The notes under the pieces are model-generated. The model was not told the DNA's origin. It did not search any database and saw only the letters and a program-made list of their open reading frames with translations. A stretch of DNA of 36,719 bases, from positions 1 through 36,719 of the forward strand of contig JADZCY010000137.1 of the NCBI GenBank assembly GCA_020851325.1, given 5' to 3'. Both the position numbers and the translations under genes were made by a program. Origin of the DNA: Acidobacteriota bacterium (GTDB lineage Bacteria > Acidobacteriota > Vicinamibacteria > Vicinamibacterales > UBA2999). The stretch's first letter is position 1, and each line of letters starts with the position of its first letter. Shown here one piece after another: positions 33,367 to 36,719 of this stretch.

Positions 33367-34772
33367 AGGTGGCGGTGCTGGGGCTGTGGCACCTCGGTTC
33401 GGTGACGGCGGCATGCACGGCTGCGGCTGGACACGACGTGATCGGTTTCGATTCGGATGCCGCCACGGTGAACGGACTGCAGCGCGCGCGCCCGCCGGTG
33501 AATGAACCGGGCCTGGCGGATCTACTCACCACCGAGATGACTGCGGGACGTCTTCGCTTCACCATCGACCGCGATGCTGCGGTGGATGGCGCGGATGTCG
33601 TGTGGGTGACCATCGACACGCCGGTCGATGACGATGACCATGCGGATGTCGATGCGGTGGTCGCCGAGGTGGAGCGTTCGTTCGCGGCCCTGCGCGATCG
33701 CACCGTGGTGCTCATCTCGTCGCAGGTGCCGGTCGGGACGACGGCGCGGTTGGAGCAGTCGTTCGCTGGCGTCGCCGCCGGGCGCACCGTGGCGTTCGCG
33801 TGTTCACCGGAGAACCTTCGGCTCGGCAAGGCGATTGACGTGTTCACGCATCCCGATCGCGTCGTGATCGGTGTGCGCGAGGCGTGGGCGCGCGAGCGTC
33901 TGCAGGCGCTGTTTGCACCGATTACGGATCGCCTCGAGTGGATGAGCGTGGAATCGGCGGAGATGACCAAGCACGCGATCAACGCGTTCCTGGCGACGTC
34001 GGTCACGTTCATCAACGAGATTGCGGCACTCTGTGAGCAGGCCGGCGCCGACGCGAAGGAAGTGGAGCGCGGACTGAAGACCGAGAAGCGCATTGGTCCC
34101 GGCGCGTATCTGGGGCCAGGCGGCGCGTTTGCCGGCGGCACGCTGGCGCGTGACGTCGTCTTCCTGCGCGCGCTGGGCGGTCAGGTACAGCGCGAGACGC
34201 CACTGATGGATGGCGTCGAGTCATCGAACCGTTCGCATCGCCAGTGGCCGCGTCGACGGCTGGTATCCGTGCTCGGACCGCTCGCCGGTCGCACCGTCGC
34301 CGTGTGGGGACTCACGTACAAACCGGGTACCGACACGCTGCGGCGCTCGACGGCGGTGGAACTGTGCCGCTGGTTGATCGAACAGGGCGCCGTCGTTCGT
34401 GCACACGATCCGCAGGCTATGGACCTACCTGCGGAACTTGCCGGTGTCACGCGAACAGCAACACCGGAAGAGGCCGCCGCCGGCGCCGACGCGATCGTCG
34501 TGGCCACTGAATGGCCGGAGTACCGCCGCGTCGATCTCGACGTGGTTGCGCGCGGTCTGCGCGCGCCAGGGCCTGAGGGTTCGGCCGCCAGTCCTCCAGC
34601 CCCCCAGTCTTCCAGACCGCCAGTCCCCCAGTCTTCCAGTCCTCCAGTCCCCCAGCCCTCCAGCCCTCTGTTCCCTGTCATCGATGCGAACGGTTTCCTT
34701 CGCGCCACGATCGGCCAGGACGCGCGGTTCTCTCTCGTCAGTGTCGGCGCGCCGGCGCGCGTCGACAAGTGA
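33363..34772 (+). CDS. UDP-glucose/GDP-mannose dehydrogenase homologue lacking the catalytic cysteine
   Basis: A 469-aa three-domain protein of the UDP-glucose dehydrogenase family. The N-terminal VAVLGLWHLGSVTAAC Rossmann motif, VTIDTPVDDDD, SSQVPVGTT, FACSPENLRLGKAI and EMTKHAINAFLATSVTFINE (K203, N207) are intact. The usual GGSCFPKD site reads GGAFAGGTLARD: the nucleophilic Cys is Thr260 and the following Lys is Arg. Two-step oxidation to a uronate normally needs that Cys, so the reaction may stop early or differ. In the C-terminal domain a Pro/Ser-rich run (residues about 409-436) comes from ten 8-bp repeats. The start ATG 33363 overlaps the epimerase stop. Confidence 0.85.
   Translation: MKVAVLGLWHLGSVTAACTAAAGHDVIGFDSDAATVNGLQRARPPVNEPGLADLLTTEMTAGRLRFTIDRDAAVDGADVVWVTIDTPVDDDDHADVDAVVAEVERSFAALRDRTVVLISSQVPVGTTARLEQSFAGVAAGRTVAFACSPENLRLGKAIDVFTHPDRVVIGVREAWARERLQALFAPITDRLEWMSVESAEMTKHAINAFLATSVTFINEIAALCEQAGADAKEVERGLKTEKRIGPGAYLGPGGAFAGGTLARDVVFLRALGGQVQRETPLMDGVESSNRSHRQWPRRRLVSVLGPLAGRTVAVWGLTYKPGTDTLRRSTAVELCRWLIEQGAVVRAHDPQAMDLPAELAGVTRTATPEEAAAGADAIVVATEWPEYRRVDLDVVARGLRAPGPEGSAASPPAPQSSRPPVPQSSSPPVPQPSSPLFPVIDANGFLRATIGQDARFSLVSVGAPARVDK
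34589..34668 (+). repeat. 8-bp tandem repeat CAGYCYYC, ten units, in coding sequence
   Basis: Ten units in exact 8-bp register lie in frame in the dehydrogenase gene. Three units make 24 nt, so the protein shows an 8-residue period (PPAPQSSR, PPVPQSSS, PPVPQPSS). It lies in the loop before the VIDANGF strand of the C-terminal domain. Confidence 0.95.
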
Positions 34773-35665
34773 CGCCCTCGCATCTCGCCATGTCCTTACC
34801 GCTTTACGCACGCTCCGCCCTCATCACCGGCGCCAGCCAGGGCCTCGGCCTGGCGATCGCGCGCGCCTACGTGCGGGCCGGCGCCAGCGTCACGCTGTGC
34901 GCGCGTGACGAAGCGATGCTGGAGCGCGCGCGCGACGAAGTGGCATCGCTCGCCGGGCCCGAACAGACCGTGCACGCGATGCGCGCGGACGTGTCGAACG
35001 CCGACGATGTGTCGCGGCTGGTGACGACCGCTGTCGAGCGGCTTGGCGGCCTGCACGTACTGGTGAACAACGCCGGCGTGTACGGACCGATGGGCAGTCT
35101 CGACGCCATCGACTGGGCCGAGTGGACGCGCGCGATGGCGATCAACATCGACGGCTCGGCGCTGCCAATGCGGGCCGTGCTGCCGCACTTTCGGAAACAG
35201 CGCTACGGCAAGATCGTCCAGCTTTCTGGCGGCGGCGCCACCAATCCACTGCCGCGCATCGTCGCTTACGCCGCGGCCAAGGCGGCGATCGTGCGCCTTG
35301 CCGAATGCGTCGCGGTGGACGTGAAAGACGACGGCATCGACGTCAACTGCATCGCGCCCGGCGCCCTCAACACACGGATGATGGATCAACTGCTGGAGGC
35401 TGGTGCCGCGACTGTCGGTGAAGGCTTCTACGCCCGCATGAAGACGCTGGCCGAGGGCGGCACGACGCCGCTGGAGATCGGCGCGGCGCTGGCGGTGTAT
35501 CTCGGCTCTCCGGAGAGCGACGGCATCACCGGCCGGTTGATTTCGGCGCCGTGGGACCCGTGGGAGCGGCTACAGACACATCGCGACGATCTCGACGGCT
35601 CCGACATCTACACGCTGCGCCGCATCGTTCCGAAGGATCGCGGCAAGACATGGGGGGATCGATGA
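34769..35665 (+). CDS. Short-chain dehydrogenase/reductase
   Basis: A classical SDR: TGASQGLGLAIA cofactor site, NNAG (VLVNNAGVYG), catalytic Ser in IVQLSGGGA, and YAAAK with the catalytic Tyr and Lys; NCIAPGALNTRM follows as usual. The C-terminal extension ending DPWERLQTHRDDLDGSDIYTLRRI is longer than in generic SDRs and seems specific to this group. The start GTG 34769 overlaps the dehydrogenase stop; ATG 34790 would give the more usual distance to the cofactor motif. Its position between a UDP-sugar dehydrogenase homologue and a Gfo/Idh enzyme suggests a sugar nucleotide or sugar substrate, which is inference. Confidence 0.87.
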   Translation: MTPSHLAMSLPLYARSALITGASQGLGLAIARAYVRAGASVTLCARDEAMLERARDEVASLAGPEQTVHAMRADVSNADDVSRLVTTAVERLGGLHVLVNNAGVYGPMGSLDAIDWAEWTRAMAINIDGSALPMRAVLPHFRKQRYGKIVQLSGGGATNPLPRIVAYAAAKAAIVRLAECVAVDVKDDGIDVNCIAPGALNTRMMDQLLEAGAATVGEGFYARMKTLAEGGTTPLEIGAALAVYLGSPESDGITGRLISAPWDPWERLQTHRDDLDGSDIYTLRRIVPKDRGKTWGDR

Positions 35666-36719
35666 GCTACGGCGTGGCCATCGTCGGCTGCGGCCTGATC
35701 GGCCGCAAGCGCGCCGCGGCGTTGCCCGGCGGTCATCTGGTGGCGTGCGCGGATCTCGATCTTGCGCGCGCGGAAGCGCTGGCGCGCTCGTATCGGAGCG
35801 ACGGCACTTCAGTCCCGTCGGCGACATCAGGTGCGGCTTCCGCGGGCGGCGATCGATCGGTCGCGTCCGCTCCCGCGCCCGTCGCCGTGCCGCGATGGGA
35901 AGACGCCGTCACACGCACCGACGTGGACATCGTCGTCGTCGCGACGACGAATGACGCGTTGGCGGCGGTGACGAAGGGCGCGCTCGACGCCGGCAAGCAC
36001 GTGCTGGTGGAGAAGCCGGCGGCGCGAACCGTCGCCGAAGTCGAGCCGCTGATCGACATCGCGCGTGCGAAGGACCTGCGTGTGCGTGTCGGCTTCAATC
36101 ACCGCTATCATCCCGCGCTGCAGAAGGCACACGAGATCATCACGAGCGGCGCGCTCGGACCGTTGATGTTCATGCGCGGGCGCTACGGCCACGGCGGCCG
36201 CGTCGGCTACGACCGCGAGTGGCGCGCCAATCCGGCGCTCTCCGGTGGCGGCGAGCTCATCGATCAGGGCGTGCACCTGATCGACCTGTCACGCTGGTTC
36301 CTCGGCGACTTCCCGACGGTGGACGGCTTTGCCGCAACGTATTTCTGGGACATGCCGGTGGACGACAACGCGTTCCTGACGCTGCGCACGGCCACTGGAC
36401 AAGCGGCGTTCCTGCACGTGAGCTGCAGCGAATGGAAGAACCTGTTCTCGCTGGAGGTCTACGGGCGTGACGGCAAGCTCGCCATCGATGGCCTCGGCGG
36501 CAGCTACGGTGTCGAGCGCCTCACCTGGTATCAGATGCTGCCCGAGATGGGTCCGCCGGACACGACGAGCTGGGAGTATCCGCGCGGCGATCGCTCATGG
36601 GCGCTGGAGTTCGCGGCGTTCGTGCAGGACATCGACGCCGTGCGCGAGCCCGATCCCGGCTTGCGCGACGCCCGCGCCGCACTGCTGATCGTCGAAGATA
36701 TCTACCGCCGCAGCGGCTA
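35662..36719 (+). CDS. Gfo/Idh/MocA family oxidoreductase, cut by the window end
   Basis: NAD(P)-dependent sugar or inositol oxidoreductase family. The N-terminal VAIVGCGLIGRKRAAAL motif, VVVATTNDALA, the HVLVEKPAA motif (K118) and the GGGELIDQGVHLIDLSRWF motif with the family histidine are present. The frame is open to the last base (352 codons plus 2 nt, ending in TA), so the stop may be just beyond. Residues about 46-76 (from SDGTSVPSATSG to APAPVAVP) are an insertion in the NAD domain before the strand TDVDIVVVAT, and contain a REP-like hairpin at DNA level. The start ATG 35662 overlaps the SDR stop; GGGGGG (35652-35657) is the likely ribosome-binding site. Confidence 0.88.
   Translation, partial: MSYGVAIVGCGLIGRKRAAALPGGHLVACADLDLARAEALARSYRSDGTSVPSATSGAASAGGDRSVASAPAPVAVPRWEDAVTRTDVDIVVVATTNDALAAVTKGALDAGKHVLVEKPAARTVAEVEPLIDIARAKDLRVRVGFNHRYHPALQKAHEIITSGALGPLMFMRGRYGHGGRVGYDREWRANPALSGGGELIDQGVHLIDLSRWFLGDFPTVDGFAATYFWDMPVDDNAFLTLRTATGQAAFLHVSCSEWKNLFSLEVYGRDGKLAIDGLGGSYGVERLTWYQMLPEMGPPDTTSWEYPRGDRSWALEFAAFVQDIDAVREPDPGLRDARAALLIVEDIYRRSG
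35800..35819. repeat. Hairpin repeat inside the Gfo/Idh gene
   Basis: GACGGCACT-TC-AGTCCCGTC is a 9-bp stem with one mismatch. It lies in the low-complexity insertion in the NAD-binding domain and resembles the other REP-like hairpins of this window in size and GC content. Confidence 0.5.

Noticed and set aside
33363-34772. Dehydrogenase homologue as a pseudogene
   Set aside because: Although the catalytic Cys is missing and a repeat is inserted, the frame is full length, other conserved residues remain and it is embedded in an overlapping operon.

Overview
The window is GC-rich bacterial chromosome from a diderm (LPS-making) organism. Base composition, pervasive 4-nt GTGA/ATGA gene overlaps, separate RfaE1 and RfaE2 proteins for ADP-heptose synthesis, and many short tandem repeats at gene junctions fit an Acidobacteriota lineage such as Vicinamibacteria. 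That placement is inference; no rRNA marker is present.

Layout. (1) 1-6215, plus strand: LPS inner-core genes. They are a 5'-truncated heptosyltransferase II (waaF), gmhB, rfaE1, a WecA/MraY-type glycosyl-1-phosphate transferase with an extra membrane module, rfaE2, heptosyltransferase I (waaC), then an isoprenylcysteine/phospholipid-type methyltransferase. (2) 6378-6950, minus: ubiX. (3) 6951-7625: tRNA-Val(TAC) and tRNA-Asp(GTC), each followed by a related hairpin, then a 13-bp repeat array. (4) 7626-13095, plus: holB, pdxA, smpB, then wecE, an RmlD-type reductase and a family 2 glycosyltransferase, the last four junctions tightly coupled. (5) 13249-19679, plus: a small exported-looking protein and two large secreted proteins, a fungalysin-type (M36) metalloprotease and a companion without the protease, sharing a related C-terminal module. 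(6) 19882-23837, plus: polysaccharide ABC exporter (permease and ATPase), a FkbM-type methyltransferase and a small unknown protein. (7) 24062-32370, minus: an operon read from a 1592-residue methyltransferase/kinase-like/coiled-coil/repeat/glycosyltransferase protein through a GT4-type glycosyltransferase to a polytopic GT-C-like protein. (8) 32410-36719, plus, divergent from (7): epimerase, a nucleotide-sugar dehydrogenase homologue lacking its catalytic cysteine, an SDR, and a Gfo/Idh/MocA oxidoreductase cut by the window end.

Together most of the window is a surface-glycan island: heptose core synthesis and transfer, lipid-linked glycan initiation, deoxyamino- and deoxysugar synthesis, glycosyl transfer, ABC export, and a nucleotide-sugar modification cassette, with housekeeping genes (holB, pdxA, smpB, tRNAs, ubiX) between.

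The most unusual layers are: several families of perfectly phased 7-, 8-, 9-, 10- and 13-bp repeats, some supplying stop or start codons and some lying in frame inside enzymes; a WbdD-like giant protein joined to HPLFD repeats and a glycosyltransferase; a membrane module that appears on both the WecA-like protein and the ABC permease; and the dehydrogenase with Thr in place of Cys. All calls rest on reading the sequence; no database search was run.
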